A stretch of 53,445 nucleotides of DNA from Brevibacterium antiquum CNRZ 918 (GTDB lineage Bacteria > Actinomycetota > Actinomycetes > Actinomycetales > Brevibacteriaceae): the NCBI RefSeq assembly GCF_900169145.1, contig NZ_FXZD01000015.1, positions 1-53,445 of the forward strand, written 5' to 3'. A program made the position numbers and the translations under genes. Below are positions 24,295 to 34,804 of the stretch, piece by piece. Under the pieces are notes generated by a model, which searched no databases, was not told the DNA's origin, and was given only the letters and a program-made list of their open reading frames with translations. Numbering within the stretch: the first letter of the stretch is position 1; each line of letters starts with the position of its first letter.

Positions 24295-27200
24295 GCGTTC
24301 ACGTCATCACCGCCTCGGCCGGTTCGGGAAAGACCTACAAACTCACCGAGGTTCTCTCTGCGCGGCTGACGGACAAACCCGCCGATGGCGGTACCCCATT
24401 GCGGGCCAGCGAGGTCATCGCAACCACCTTCACGGTTCGTGCCGCAGCGGATCTGGTTGAGAAGACACAGAAGCGGCTCCTCGACGACGGGAACATTACC
24501 GCGGCTGAGGAGATCGGCACGGCACTCATCGGGACGATCAACTCGTGCTCCGGCCGGCTCGTCACCGATTACGCGATCGATGCCGGGTATTCTCCCGAGC
24601 TGCGCGTGCTCGACGAGACCGAGCAGGCAATGGTCTTCACCGCGGCCGTTGATGACGTCATTGCCGGCGCCGAGGCGACCCACCGGGATCTTCTTCTGCG
24701 CACCGGTCACAATGGCAGCCCAGGTGAGGCCAACCAGTGGGGACACGGTCCCGTCGTGTGGTCCGATCTCGTCAAGTCCGTCGCCGCAGCCGCACGGGCA
24801 AACCACCTCGGCGAGGCAGAACTGCGAGAGTCCGCAGAAGCCTCGGCGGGGCTCTTCCTCTCGGCGCTGCCCGAGCGACGGAGTGATGGTCGACGAACCT
24901 GGCGAGACTGCTTGGCCAGCGATATCGACGAGCTCCGTGGTGCACTACGCATCGCCCAAGGCGAAGAGTCTGACCCGACAGTGGAGCCACGGGTGACGGT
25001 GGCCAAGGGAAGCATCGGCAACGTCGAAGGCAGCATCATCACCCTTGACCGTTTCCTCCGCGACCTCGACACCCACGCCGAGGCTGGCGATCCCTTCGCA
25101 CGGGTTCCCTGGTCGACGTGGGCCAAGGTCGCCGAAGCGAAATACCCGAAGGCCCCTGGTGGAAAAGAGCCGGGCAAGGTCCCCAAGCAGGTGCTCGAGT
25201 CATCGAGTGCGGCTCTTGTCAGCGGTGAACTGTTGGCCAACGCTGCTTTCCAGGACGATGCCGAGGCCCTCATTCGCCTCGTCATCGACACTGCGATCGC
25301 TTCACTGACCGCCTATGAGGAGCACAAGAACCGGCTGGGAGTCATGGACTTCGTCGACCAGGAGGTCCGTGCTCTCGACCTGCTGCGGACGAATGACCGG
25401 GTTCGGCGTTCCGTCGCTTCCCGGTTTCGGCTGCTGGCGGTCGATGAGTTCCAGGATTCCTCGCCGATCCAGCTGGCGATCTTCATGGAACTGGCCGAGC
25501 TCGTCGACGAAGTCGTCTGGGTCGGCGATCGCAAACAGGCGATCTATGGGTTCCGTGGGGCGGACCCGGAGCTGATGAACGACGTCTTCTCCGCCCTCAT
25601 CGACGGAGAGACCGAACTGGGGACGGCAACGACGGAGAACCTCGGCGCCTCATGGCGGTCGAGCGATCCGCCGCTGGATCTGTCGAATGCGCTCTTCAGT
25701 TCAGTCTTCGCTGAACAATCCGAGGACGAAGTCGTCCTCAGCATTCCGCCTCAGCGCCAGGCCCACCGAGCGATCGGTGGCCGTGAGCTCTGGGTGCCGA
25801 ATACGGACAAGGGCGGGGCCACACGCTCAAACAGCAGAATGGTGCAGGCCATCGCCGAGGGTGTCGCCGACTTCCTCTCCCGCTCACCACGGTTGCCAGA
25901 CCGTGACGTCGGCGTCGGTGACATCGCTGTCCTCGTGCGCACGAACACTCAGGTCGGCAACGTCGTCAACGAGCTCCACACGCGAGGAATCCCCGCCGTC
26001 GGATCGACCACCGATCTCCTCGCGACAAGGGAAGGCCAGCTCGTCGCCGCCGGCCTGGCCGCCGTCGTCGATCCCGAGGACGGCGTTGCGCTCGCCGAAC
26101 TCGTCACGCTCCTGGCCGATCACGAAAAGCACGACACCTGGTTCGACGACGCAGTCCACATCACCGACAAGCAGCAGCGCCGGGCTCAACCGGCAACCTG
26201 GTGGTTCGACCTTGCGCTCGCCGCACTGGCAGAGCTGGCAACTCATGCCTCTCAGCACACATCGGTCGAGCTGCTGCTCGCCGTCGTCGATGCGCTCGAT
26301 CTGCCACAGCGGATCAAGGCGTGGTCGACCCCGGAGACGAGGCTTGCCACCCTCGATGCGCTCAGCCAGATCGCTGCGGAATACGAGGATGCCTCTCACC
26401 AAACACGGATGCCGGTGACACCGGCAGGACTGCTCGAACACCTCGATGAGTCTGCACGAGCATACGAACAGACTACAGCTCATGATGCCGTGCTCGTGAC
26501 GACGATGCACCAGTCGAAGGGCCTGCAGTGGCCCGTCGTCATCGTCGGAGTCTCCGCTGCCAAGGACTACGGGCACCGCGAGGTCACTGTGGAGAAGGCC
26601 CCGGTCTTCGACGCCAGGCATCCGCTCGCGAACCGATCCCTGCGGCTGTTGCCGAGAATCCTCAGCAATTACGGGCCGTTGAAGGAGCAGTTGGGGCAGA
26701 CCGGAACGGTACGTCGCAGTACCGAATCCGAACGCAACGAGACAGCACGCCTGCTCTACGTCGCCCTGACCCGAGCCGAATGCCACAGCATCATGGCCTT
26801 CGGTGATCCCACCGGTCAGGACAATGTGCTCAGCGTGGCAGTTGACGATGAATTGCTGACTTGGGATCTGCCGGAAATCGGCGATGAATCAACTCCCGCT
26901 GCCAATGAAGCAGGGGAGGTGCGGATCGCGAATCGTCGTGCAACAGGAATCGGAAGCGAGTCGGTCCATACAAGTCTGCCGATCCGAATCGGTGCATATC
27001 CAGTTTCTTCCGAAGCTCCACAAGAGACGGTGCCACCACCGCAGTCCTTCTACGCCTATACCGATGTCCCAGTGCGCCGGCTCGCACAGGAAGTTGTCGG
27101 TCCTCCTGCCCACTTCACTGCCAGCAGCGTCGGTTCCGAGGGTATCGACGCCGAGGTGAGTGTCCTCGCGAATCTGGGGGAGCCGCTCGTCGACAAGGGC

Positions 27201-27698
27201 GGGAGAGACTGGGATCGCATCGGCGATGCGGTGCATGCCTATCTTGGCCTGCCGTTGGCATCCTTGGCAGAGGCGACAGCGAGCGAGGCCGCTGAAAGAA
27301 TTCTCGACCGGTGGAATGCCGGCACAGTGCTCTCGGCAGAGGTACTAGTCGAGATCGGTCGACGCTGGACCGCGTGGATCGAGGCAACGTTCCCCGGCGC
27401 CGAGGTGCTCACCGAGCAGCCGATCGCCTGGCGTAACGATGGCGAACAAGTGATGGAAGGGTGGATCGACGCTCTGCTGAAGCTGCCGAACGGCGAGCAC
27501 GTTCTCGTCGATCACAAGACTTATCCTGGGACCGACCCGATCGGCCATATCCGCGAGAACTACCTCGGGCAGCTGGCGACCTATTCGTATTCACTGGAAA
27601 GAGCTACCAACCGCCGGGCGCCTCGGCTCATCGTTCACCTACCGCTACTGGGAACGATCGCGGAGGTGAAGCTAACTGGGCTGTCGTCTTGGATTTGA
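24291..27698 (+). CDS. AddA-like UvrD/RecB-family helicase-nuclease
   Basis: A 1135-residue SF1A DNA helicase with a C-terminal RecB-type nuclease. Visible are Walker A ASAGSGKT (residues 8-15), motif II VDEFQDSSP (~384), motif III GDRKQAIYGFRGAD (~410), motif V HQSKGLQWPVVIV (~741), motif VI RLLYVALTRAE (~820), and the nuclease motifs GDAVHAYLGL (~980), VLVDHKTYPG (~1070) and QLATYSYS. In family AddAB/RecBCD enzymes this subunit unwinds and degrades double-strand ends. Actinobacteria usually rely on AdnAB or RecBCD, so this pair may be an accessory set used in defence or repair. It ends 317 bp before a convergent operon. Confidence 0.88.
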   Translation: MSVHVITASAGSGKTYKLTEVLSARLTDKPADGGTPLRASEVIATTFTVRAAADLVEKTQKRLLDDGNITAAEEIGTALIGTINSCSGRLVTDYAIDAGYSPELRVLDETEQAMVFTAAVDDVIAGAEATHRDLLLRTGHNGSPGEANQWGHGPVVWSDLVKSVAAAARANHLGEAELRESAEASAGLFLSALPERRSDGRRTWRDCLASDIDELRGALRIAQGEESDPTVEPRVTVAKGSIGNVEGSIITLDRFLRDLDTHAEAGDPFARVPWSTWAKVAEAKYPKAPGGKEPGKVPKQVLESSSAALVSGELLANAAFQDDAEALIRLVIDTAIASLTAYEEHKNRLGVMDFVDQEVRALDLLRTNDRVRRSVASRFRLLAVDEFQDSSPIQLAIFMELAELVDEVVWVGDRKQAIYGFRGADPELMNDVFSALIDGETELGTATTENLGASWRSSDPPLDLSNALFSSVFAEQSEDEVVLSIPPQRQAHRAIGGRELWVPNTDKGGATRSNSRMVQAIAEGVADFLSRSPRLPDRDVGVGDIAVLVRTNTQVGNVVNELHTRGIPAVGSTTDLLATREGQLVAAGLAAVVDPEDGVALAELVTLLADHEKHDTWFDDAVHITDKQQRRAQPATWWFDLALAALAELATHASQHTSVELLLAVVDALDLPQRIKAWSTPETRLATLDALSQIAAEYEDASHQTRMPVTPAGLLEHLDESARAYEQTTAHDAVLVTTMHQSKGLQWPVVIVGVSAAKDYGHREVTVEKAPVFDARHPLANRSLRLLPRILSNYGPLKEQLGQTGTVRRSTESERNETARLLYVALTRAECHSIMAFGDPTGQDNVLSVAVDDELLTWDLPEIGDESTPAANEAGEVRIANRRATGIGSESVHTSLPIRIGAYPVSSEAPQETVPPPQSFYAYTDVPVRRLAQEVVGPPAHFTASSVGSEGIDAEVSVLANLGEPLVDKGGRDWDRIGDAVHAYLGLPLASLAEATASEAAERILDRWNAGTVLSAEVLVEIGRRWTAWIEATFPGAEVLTEQPIAWRNDGEQVMEGWIDALLKLPNGEHVLVDHKTYPGTDPIGHIRENYLGQLATYSYSLERATNRRAPRLIVHLPLLGTIAEVKLTGLSSWI

Positions 27699-28015
27699 AT
27701 CGAGTCAGAATAGTCTGGCGAACATGATGCGCTAGCTCCCAAAAGGTCAGCCTATGTGGGACTGATGCAGGGTCAGGCGTCGAGAATATAGGCTTGTCCA
27801 CGTCGAGGTCTTTCGGATGGCTTGTGTGAGAACTTCCATCATCGGAAGACCTCGACGTCTATCCGGGTAGCGACTCGCTCTGTTTGAAATTCATCGGTCT
27901 ACACTCTCGTTTACAAAGAGCCAGGTTACGTAGTAGACCGCACGGTGGTGACTTGGATGGGAAGATTCGAAAGTCATTTACGAAACTTGGCGCACTGTAG
28001 AGGTCATGTTCAAGA
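27699..28015. other. Convergent intergenic region with an ISL3-type relic
   Basis: A 317-bp gap between the AddA-like gene and the convergent YobI-like gene. It contains the 59-bp palindrome (27800-27858) and flanking bases (about 27773-27799) that resemble, on the reverse strand, the sequence following the palindrome near 8531-8560 (CCTATATTCTCGAC). No coding region is recognised. Confidence 0.6.
27800..27858. repeat. 59-bp palindromic element, copy 2
   Basis: ACGTCGAGGTCTT (27800-27812) and AAGACCTCGACGT (27846-27858) form a perfect 13-bp inverted repeat with further partial pairing inside. Same length and mostly the same sequence as 8472-8530 when reverse-complemented. Lying between convergent genes, it could also act as a bidirectional terminator, although there is no clear U-tract. 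Confidence 0.75.
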
Positions 28016-31000
28016 TCATGACCTCTTCATGTTGACTCGCATCTTACTCCCTACATTTGTCGCCTGCGAAACAACGCCCAGCTCAGTAAGCCGTGCGACG
28101 AGAGCCTCTGCACTGTCGGTCCTTTGGATCAAAGGTCTTTTGCCGGTCGCCCCCGCGAGCTTCGCGAAGGCGCCGCCGATTTCCTTGAGAAGTTCGGTGA
28201 GCTCGGCGATACTAATATCAGGCAGGATCGGAACGAGCAGCGCGAGCAGAGTGTCCGTCGCGACACCGGCCTCGGCGAAGCGTTTAAGTGTGTCGATACT
28301 TACAGCGCCGCCATCTCCCAATACGCAGGTTGCGAGCATTTTCAACCCTGATCGATTTGCAATAGAGGCGTACGCCTCCGCCTCCGCCGTGATGGCCTTC
28401 TTCACGCTGATGTCGATATCCTGATCCGCAAGAAGGTTAGCGAGATCGGTTCCAACGATCTCTGGGGTAGCGAAGTTCTCGAATTCGCTGGAGGACACGA
28501 TATATGCCTTGCGTGTTTCCCAGCTCGTGCCCTCTAGCGCGGCGTAAGTATCTGCACCGTCTGCAATCAGCCGATAGCGTAATAGTTCACCATAAAGTTC
28601 CCCCTCCTCGACCGGCACCTGCTCTACATCCAGTCGGTCTCCGAGAGCCAACGAGTCGACCAGAGCAGCGCGTTTCGAAGGCTTTAGTCCCTCCGCCTGC
28701 ACGAGTTGCAATGCAAGCGCAACTTTCTCAGGTTCGTCGGCGTCTGTTGTCTCGGAGATCATGTCAATGTCTCCGAGGAACGTGATTAAACTTTTGTCTA
28801 CGACTTCGCTCCAACCCAGGTACGTCATGATGTTGTCGAAGGAGGGGGCGAAACGACCAAGCCGAGCCAAGACAGGCGCAGCAACGTCCTCTTCCACATC
28901 TTCCAGGGTCTCCACGATGCATTCATCGGCAGCGCGGTTCACGACTGCCTCTAGTCGCGATGGTGCTGCTACCGCGATATCTCTCACGATCCTTGGAAAA
29001 GCTTCGACGTGCGCAATCGTTGGTTCCGTCTCTGGGATCGCTCGCAGATACGCTTCGATATCCTGGAACACGCGTTCGTAAACGAGGATGTTCGCTTCCT
29101 TAATGGCATCTAGGCTCAAGTTGGAGCCGGCTCCAGCAATCGCCAACAACAGGTTATCGCGAGCGATATTATATGCTCCGTCTTGAACGATCGCCCGGCG
29201 CATGGGCGGACCCAGGACTGACAGGTTATCTATCTTTGTGCCAGAGGACTTCACGATTGAGCTAACCGCAATGGCCTCTGCCTCCGTTACATCTTTATCA
29301 GTGAAGACAGAAAATGCCTCGTACAGCGACGCAAGCTCGGAGGCGACTGCGTCGTTGATGACGTATTCAACGTCTGGTGCAACCGCTCTCAGTGCTGAAT
29401 CGATGAGAGTGTTTCGTCGTGATTCTTCTACGTCAGCTTTTGTCACTAGGAACAAAAGGATCTTACTCCAACGAGGGGTAAGCATCTTAACGAGATGTTC
29501 TGGTGCCATTCCAGATGCGAAGTAGGAGAGAACAAACTGCTCTCCCTGCTCGCCAATTGTGAGCAAATATTCAACCACGGCCCTTGCACCAGCCTCCTCT
29601 GATGAAAGCAGGTAATCGAGGACGTAAATGTTGAGTCCTGCAGGCGTCGAGAGGAACGAATACCCACGCTCCTCGATGAGGAGTCGGACGTCTTTTTCCT
29701 TCAGCTCGAAATTCAGGTCCGGTTGATTTCGATCGACGTTCTTCATGAGGAAGTTCGCCGCCGCCTCGCTTAGCCGGGTTGCATAAAAGGGCGATGTGTA
29801 CAGCGTGAAGTTTCGGTCGATGTATCCAGCGCGCAGAAGCTCACGAGCGAGCGATGATGTTAGATGTTTGTCGACGAGCTCGTCAAACGTCGACTCATCA
29901 CTACCGTCTGCTAATCGGAATCGTTCGAGCTTCGTAAGCTCGGTCATGTCGGCACCACGAAGCGAAACAAGTTCGGCTTCGAGGTTCGCAATATCCGCGT
30001 CGATTTGCTTAAGCTCCGCCTCCACGACATTCTTCGCATCGATTTGCGTACCCAACACCCTCTCGATATCGGCGACTTCAAACTCAAACTGGAGCGTGGA
30101 AGTTCCGTTGCGGTACACAATCACTTTGAGTGGCTCGTCTGATGTCCCGAGATCTTCCCAGAACGCAGGTCCCGAAATCTTCTCCACGTCAATAGTGATT
30201 TCGCCGAGTTTCCACGCGGCGACGCCCCGCAACTTGAGCACCGATGGCGCGTGACGAAGAACCCGCTCTACGTATTCGACCAGTGCTGCGCCAAACGCTT
30301 CTGCTCGGTCGGACGGGATCGAGGCTTGGCGCCGCCGCCGCCGCTTCTCGCGTAGCTGGGTGTCAATGGAAGCGATGGAAACATCGATCAGCCTTCGACT
30401 CTTACGGTACAACTCATCGATTTGGCTTTCGCCCAACTTGATGTTTTCAAAGTCGCGGAGGTGGATGCTCTTGTAAAGCATCATAGCGAGCATGCGATTC
30501 TCGTCGAGATCCAGCTGACTAGCCTCCAAGACTCGTCTTTTGAATATTGCATACTCGTTTCGGATATTCTTGATGAGCCGCATATCTGCCACATGCTTGC
30601 CCGCGAGGTCGATCAAGTCATTGGAGATTCCGCCCTTCAACTCGTCGCCTATCGTGTCGTCGAGCAGATCGCGGGCACTGCGGTGGGTGACGAAAGGCAC
30701 GACTGGTATCACGACTTCGAAGAACTTCGTACGGTTTGCCCGAGCGGCCCCAGACTCTTCCTCAGCAGCTTGCTTCTCTTCTTCTTGCTCGGGTGCCTTC
30801 GTCAATGATTCGCTTGGCTTAGCGCGCCCTCCGTGACTGTCGAAGATACTGTCTTTGACGGCGTAGATGAAACGAATACGGCGACCGTTGAGTTGCTCGG
30901 CTCCGTTGAGGATCGCGTTTAGCGAACGCAAAGTGTCGAAGATATGAGGGTCGTTAAAGCGATCAATGTCCTCGAAGATCACGATGTCCGATTTGACCAT

Positions 31001-31777
31001 TTCGAAGAAGTAGATGATCTCATCAAGGTACTCATCGAAATATGTCGCCGACTTTGGGGACAGAGCGATGGTCGTACCCCCAGCACCTAGCGCGGTCAGC
31101 TGTAATTGATGATGGAAAAGCGCGAGGATTGGGAATGCAGTCACCGCGGTAACGGAGGAAATCACCAAGCTGATTACCCACATGGCTGCTTCGATGCCGA
31201 GCGATTCCGCTACCTTCACTCCCCAGCCCGTGAGCAAAAAGACTGTAGTCACGAAGACGCCCACCAGCGCCGCGTACAAGCCCATAAGTGCGACAGGCAG
31301 CCGAGTCGCACGTCGATAGCGCGACCCAGGAGTTTTCGCTGGTCGCCGGCTGTAGAGAAGCTGTTTTACGATTTCCTTCTGAACCCGATTCGTTTTCGCT
31401 GCCGCAACTTGTGCCGTCGGGCCTCCGGGCTGGGTTTCATCCTCCGGGAAACCCAATGTTGAGAGCGAGATTGAAATGACTTCTCCGCGGTGTCTGCGCG
31501 CCACCTCACTTAAGATGCTGCTCTTGCCGACGCCGTATCCCCCACTGAGCGCAATATTTAGCACCCCGTCGTGACTCTTCGTGAGCGCGTTCTCCACAAG
31601 GTCGACGTAGAAGGCGTGCGTCTCTGGATCGTAGACTGGGGCGAGCGGCATCAACTCTGGCACGCTTACCGTCGATGCGGACCGTCCCCAGGACTCGATC
31701 CGTGCTTGCACGACGTCCATCCGGACGAGCACAATATGCCTTAGCCAGCGTTGGATTCTACTGAAAAGGTGTTTCAC
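28016..31777 (-). CDS. YobI-like membrane P-loop NTPase
   Basis: A 1253-residue protein with an N-terminal ATPase. Walker A is SGGYGVGKSSIL (~78-89), two membrane helices are inserted (~160-184 and ~197-222), and Walker B is DIVIFEDIDRFND (~264-276). This layout matches YobI-like/KAP-like NTPases, where the helices interrupt the P-loop domain and anchor it to the membrane. The rest is a long alpha-helical region with coiled-coil character around ~550-640, of unknown function. It lies 19 nt behind the type III res gene as the last operon member; the start is a GTG at 31777. Base composition is visibly less GC-rich than the arg region. The role is unknown; a membrane effector or sensor for the restriction operon is inference. 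Confidence 0.75.
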   Translation of the reverse strand: MKHLFSRIQRWLRHIVLVRMDVVQARIESWGRSASTVSVPELMPLAPVYDPETHAFYVDLVENALTKSHDGVLNIALSGGYGVGKSSILSEVARRHRGEVISISLSTLGFPEDETQPGGPTAQVAAAKTNRVQKEIVKQLLYSRRPAKTPGSRYRRATRLPVALMGLYAALVGVFVTTVFLLTGWGVKVAESLGIEAAMWVISLVISSVTAVTAFPILALFHHQLQLTALGAGGTTIALSPKSATYFDEYLDEIIYFFEMVKSDIVIFEDIDRFNDPHIFDTLRSLNAILNGAEQLNGRRIRFIYAVKDSIFDSHGGRAKPSESLTKAPEQEEEKQAAEEESGAARANRTKFFEVVIPVVPFVTHRSARDLLDDTIGDELKGGISNDLIDLAGKHVADMRLIKNIRNEYAIFKRRVLEASQLDLDENRMLAMMLYKSIHLRDFENIKLGESQIDELYRKSRRLIDVSIASIDTQLREKRRRRRQASIPSDRAEAFGAALVEYVERVLRHAPSVLKLRGVAAWKLGEITIDVEKISGPAFWEDLGTSDEPLKVIVYRNGTSTLQFEFEVADIERVLGTQIDAKNVVEAELKQIDADIANLEAELVSLRGADMTELTKLERFRLADGSDESTFDELVDKHLTSSLARELLRAGYIDRNFTLYTSPFYATRLSEAAANFLMKNVDRNQPDLNFELKEKDVRLLIEERGYSFLSTPAGLNIYVLDYLLSSEEAGARAVVEYLLTIGEQGEQFVLSYFASGMAPEHLVKMLTPRWSKILLFLVTKADVEESRRNTLIDSALRAVAPDVEYVINDAVASELASLYEAFSVFTDKDVTEAEAIAVSSIVKSSGTKIDNLSVLGPPMRRAIVQDGAYNIARDNLLLAIAGAGSNLSLDAIKEANILVYERVFQDIEAYLRAIPETEPTIAHVEAFPRIVRDIAVAAPSRLEAVVNRAADECIVETLEDVEEDVAAPVLARLGRFAPSFDNIMTYLGWSEVVDKSLITFLGDIDMISETTDADEPEKVALALQLVQAEGLKPSKRAALVDSLALGDRLDVEQVPVEEGELYGELLRYRLIADGADTYAALEGTSWETRKAYIVSSSEFENFATPEIVGTDLANLLADQDIDISVKKAITAEAEAYASIANRSGLKMLATCVLGDGGAVSIDTLKRFAEAGVATDTLLALLVPILPDISIAELTELLKEIGGAFAKLAGATGKRPLIQRTDSAEALVARLTELGVVSQATNVGSKMRVNMKRS

Positions 31778-31796
31778 AAGCGGGCCCTGCTGTTCA

Positions 31797-34700
31797 TTAC
31801 ACCCGCCACTTCCCCGGCACTGACACCGCGTAGTTGCCTACGCCGATAGCCTTGAAGTGCTCGATGGCGGACTTGATCTTGGCGTTCTCTGTCGGACGAC
31901 GTTTCGCTTCGTCGTCGGTGCTCTTCGTTTCACGGACCATGTAAACACGATCCTCGCCGTCTTCATGCTTCATAATCGCCCAGTCAGGGTTGTACGGTCC
32001 GACAGGGGTGTCGATCTTGAACTTGTCCGGAAGTTTCATGAACAATTTAACGTCTTGACGACTGTCGAGTAACTCCGCGAATTGACGCTCAGGGTCGGAG
32101 TCGTAGACGACGTAGTCGAAGTTCGACTTGTCCGCGTTCTCCAGCTTGTACATCTGGTCGAGGAAGCGTTCCTTCTCTTCTTCGCCGTCCTTGCGCAGTT
32201 CACGCAGCTCGTAGACGGAGCCTGCGATCTTCTCGTACTGCACGCCATCGACGACGAGCTTCGCGAGCTCGGTCTGCATGAGGCGCTTTGCCATTGCGAT
32301 GAAGTCGTTCGGGTTCGCGATGAACTCGCCCAGCCGGCCGCTGCCGACGAGGACGTCGACGATGGTTTTGCGGGTGAGGGAAGTGGCCTCCTGCAGCTCT
32401 CCGATGATGTCGGGCAGGTCGTAGCTGCCTCGGAGTTCCTGCTGACGTGACCCGAGTTCCTGGCCTTTCGCGCCGCCGCGAAGCACCTTCACCCCCGCGC
32501 GGGTGACCTGGATACGCAGCGGATCGATGTCTGGTGCCTCCTTGATCGCCTTGACCGAGTTCTCGATGATCTTGTCGCGTCTCACCTCAACGCGGTACGT
32601 CGTGCGGCGGCTGATCGTCTCCCAGAACTTCTCGAACTCCGGGTTCGCGAACAGCTCCTTGTTGAGCTTGCGGGAATGGCGCTTGCTCTTCGGCTTCACG
32701 TACTTGCCGATGTTGGCGCGGCCGACCAATTCGATGACGAACGGCTCCGCCCACACGAAATCGACGGGCATGTTGAGGCCAAAGTCGAGCGTGTTCGGCT
32801 GGAACTTCGGCTGAACAACGCCGTCCTTGTCGATGAACTTCTGCGCAAGCAGATGCTCCCAGATCGACACGGATCCCTCGTAGCCGAGGTTTTCATCGGT
32901 GAGCGAACCGTCCGGGTTCTGCCGCGGGATCTTCGAGAATTCCGCCTTGCGCACTCGCCCGATCTCGACTCCAGCGTCCTTGTACTCCTTCTGGAGCGCA
33001 TCGGCAAACTGCTTGTACGACTCGTTCGCCACCACCGTCAGCGTTGCGACGCCACGATCGGCTACGCGCTCGTAACCACCCGCGCTCTTTGCGACAGGCA
33101 GGCGCAGACCACGGCCGAGCGTCTGGCGGCGCTCCGTCTCTGCCCCCATCTCACGCAGGGTGCAGATCTGGAAGACGTTCGGGTTGTCCCAGCCCTCGCG
33201 CAGGGCAGAGTGGCTGAACACGAACCGCGTTGGCTCGTTCCCGTCGAGCAGGCGTTCCTTCTGCTGCATGATCAGCTCGTACGCGTCATCGTCGGCCTTG
33301 GTGGTGCCGGAGGTGTCCTGGAATTTGTCCGCCGCGCCTTTCTTGCCCTTGAGGACAGAGAAGTAACCGCGACGCAACTCGGCCGGATCCTGCGGGAGCA
33401 GCTCCTGCCACTGCGGCGACTTGGCATGTTCCTCATGGAACAGCTCGTCGAACCACTGCACGAACTGACCGTTCGCATCATTGTTGTTCGAGCCGTCACC
33501 GAGAAAGCTCTCGACCTTGTCGATGAAGAACAGGCTGAGTACCTTGATGCCCTTGGCGCACAACTGCGTCTCCTTGCGCAGGTGCTCCTTGATCGTCTCG
33601 CGAATCATCTCCTTGTAGATCGCGCCCGACGATCCGCCGATATTCTCGCCCTGATACAGATAGCCGTGCAGCGTCAGGTCGACGTATGCGGGTTCGATGC
33701 TCATCTCGTTGACGCGCCAACCATCGTAGCTCGCGTTGTTCGTCAGACGAGGATCGGATAGCTCCTGGTTCTGCTTGACGTTCACCACCCGGCGCTCGAG
33801 CAGACCGTCGGCCTTGCGGCAGGACAACTCCAGCCGAGCAACCCAGCCCTTGTCGTTCTTGACCTCGACCAGCTTGATGTACGGCGTCGCGTCGGCACCC
33901 TGTTGCTGCACGTCCGCCACCACGATCTGCTTCACCAGTCCGAGGTCGTGCGCGTCGACCGGGTCGAGCCGGTAGACGACGTTGCGGAGTTTCTTGTGCG
34001 TCGCGCTGTAGCGCAGCGTGAACACCGGGTCGAGCTCGCCCACGGCCGACTGAGAGAGCAGTGACTCCATGTTCTGCGGCTCATCCATGATGACGACCGG
34101 ATGAGTCGCCTTCAGGTAATCGATCGGCTTCAGGCCGTTCAGCTTGTCGCGCGTCTGATGGATGATGCGCGTGTTCTTATCGCCGCGAAGGGAAGCGATC
34201 GTCATCACCATGATCTGCACGTTGGTCGACGTTGCGAACGACTGCACCTCCTCCGCGTTCTGACCGCTATAGACCGACGAATCGAAGGTGATGTTGCGCT
34301 TCTTGTACAGGTTCTCGAAATGCGAGCGCATCAGGCGGATGCTGGTGTTCACGCCCTCGCGGATCGCTACACTTGGCACGAGGATGACGAATTTCGTAAA
34401 GTTGTACTTCTCCGCCAGCTCGAAGACGGTACGGAGGTACACGTACGTCTTACCCGTACCCGTCTCCATCTCGATATCGAAGTCGAGCGCCGAGTCATCG
34501 AACAGCTTCGAGGCAACCTCGAGGCCATTCTTATCCTGCACGCGCTGCAGGTTTGCGAGCACCGTGTCGTGGTCGAGCACCAGGCGGTTCCCGACTGCGC
34601 CGACCTCCTGCGAGAGGTCGAGGTCGAGCGTCGTGTTGTCGCTTGAGTTGGCAGCGGCCACCTGGCCGCGCAACCTCGTCTCCAGCTTCTCGGCGTCGTT

Positions 34701-34802
34701 CGGCTGCCCGTCGAACAGGTCAATGACCGAATTGATCGCGTCCAGCTGGTAGGGCTGGCTGGCGTCGAACTTGAAGCCGCTGCTCGTTGTATTGTCTCCC
34801 AT
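31797..34802 (-). CDS. Type III restriction enzyme Res subunit (helicase-endonuclease)
   Basis: A 1001-residue SF2 translocase with a C-terminal nuclease. Motif I is EMETGTGKTYVYL (~111-123), motif II VVIMDEPQNME (~234), motif VI RRQTLGRGLRLP (~553), and the PD-(D/E)XK nuclease is NPDWAIMK (~934) followed by VRETKSTDDE (~955). With Mod it cuts DNA when two unmethylated sites are recognised, using ATP. Length is typical of Res (about 900-1050). The ATG at 34802 is two bases after the mod stop, indicating coupled translation. Confidence 0.93.
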   Translation of the reverse strand: MGDNTTSSGFKFDASQPYQLDAINSVIDLFDGQPNDAEKLETRLRGQVAAANSSDNTTLDLDLSQEVGAVGNRLVLDHDTVLANLQRVQDKNGLEVASKLFDDSALDFDIEMETGTGKTYVYLRTVFELAEKYNFTKFVILVPSVAIREGVNTSIRLMRSHFENLYKKRNITFDSSVYSGQNAEEVQSFATSTNVQIMVMTIASLRGDKNTRIIHQTRDKLNGLKPIDYLKATHPVVIMDEPQNMESLLSQSAVGELDPVFTLRYSATHKKLRNVVYRLDPVDAHDLGLVKQIVVADVQQQGADATPYIKLVEVKNDKGWVARLELSCRKADGLLERRVVNVKQNQELSDPRLTNNASYDGWRVNEMSIEPAYVDLTLHGYLYQGENIGGSSGAIYKEMIRETIKEHLRKETQLCAKGIKVLSLFFIDKVESFLGDGSNNNDANGQFVQWFDELFHEEHAKSPQWQELLPQDPAELRRGYFSVLKGKKGAADKFQDTSGTTKADDDAYELIMQQKERLLDGNEPTRFVFSHSALREGWDNPNVFQICTLREMGAETERRQTLGRGLRLPVAKSAGGYERVADRGVATLTVVANESYKQFADALQKEYKDAGVEIGRVRKAEFSKIPRQNPDGSLTDENLGYEGSVSIWEHLLAQKFIDKDGVVQPKFQPNTLDFGLNMPVDFVWAEPFVIELVGRANIGKYVKPKSKRHSRKLNKELFANPEFEKFWETISRRTTYRVEVRRDKIIENSVKAIKEAPDIDPLRIQVTRAGVKVLRGGAKGQELGSRQQELRGSYDLPDIIGELQEATSLTRKTIVDVLVGSGRLGEFIANPNDFIAMAKRLMQTELAKLVVDGVQYEKIAGSVYELRELRKDGEEEKERFLDQMYKLENADKSNFDYVVYDSDPERQFAELLDSRQDVKLFMKLPDKFKIDTPVGPYNPDWAIMKHEDGEDRVYMVRETKSTDDEAKRRPTENAKIKSAIEHFKAIGVGNYAVSVPGKWRV

Positions 34803-34804
34803 GA

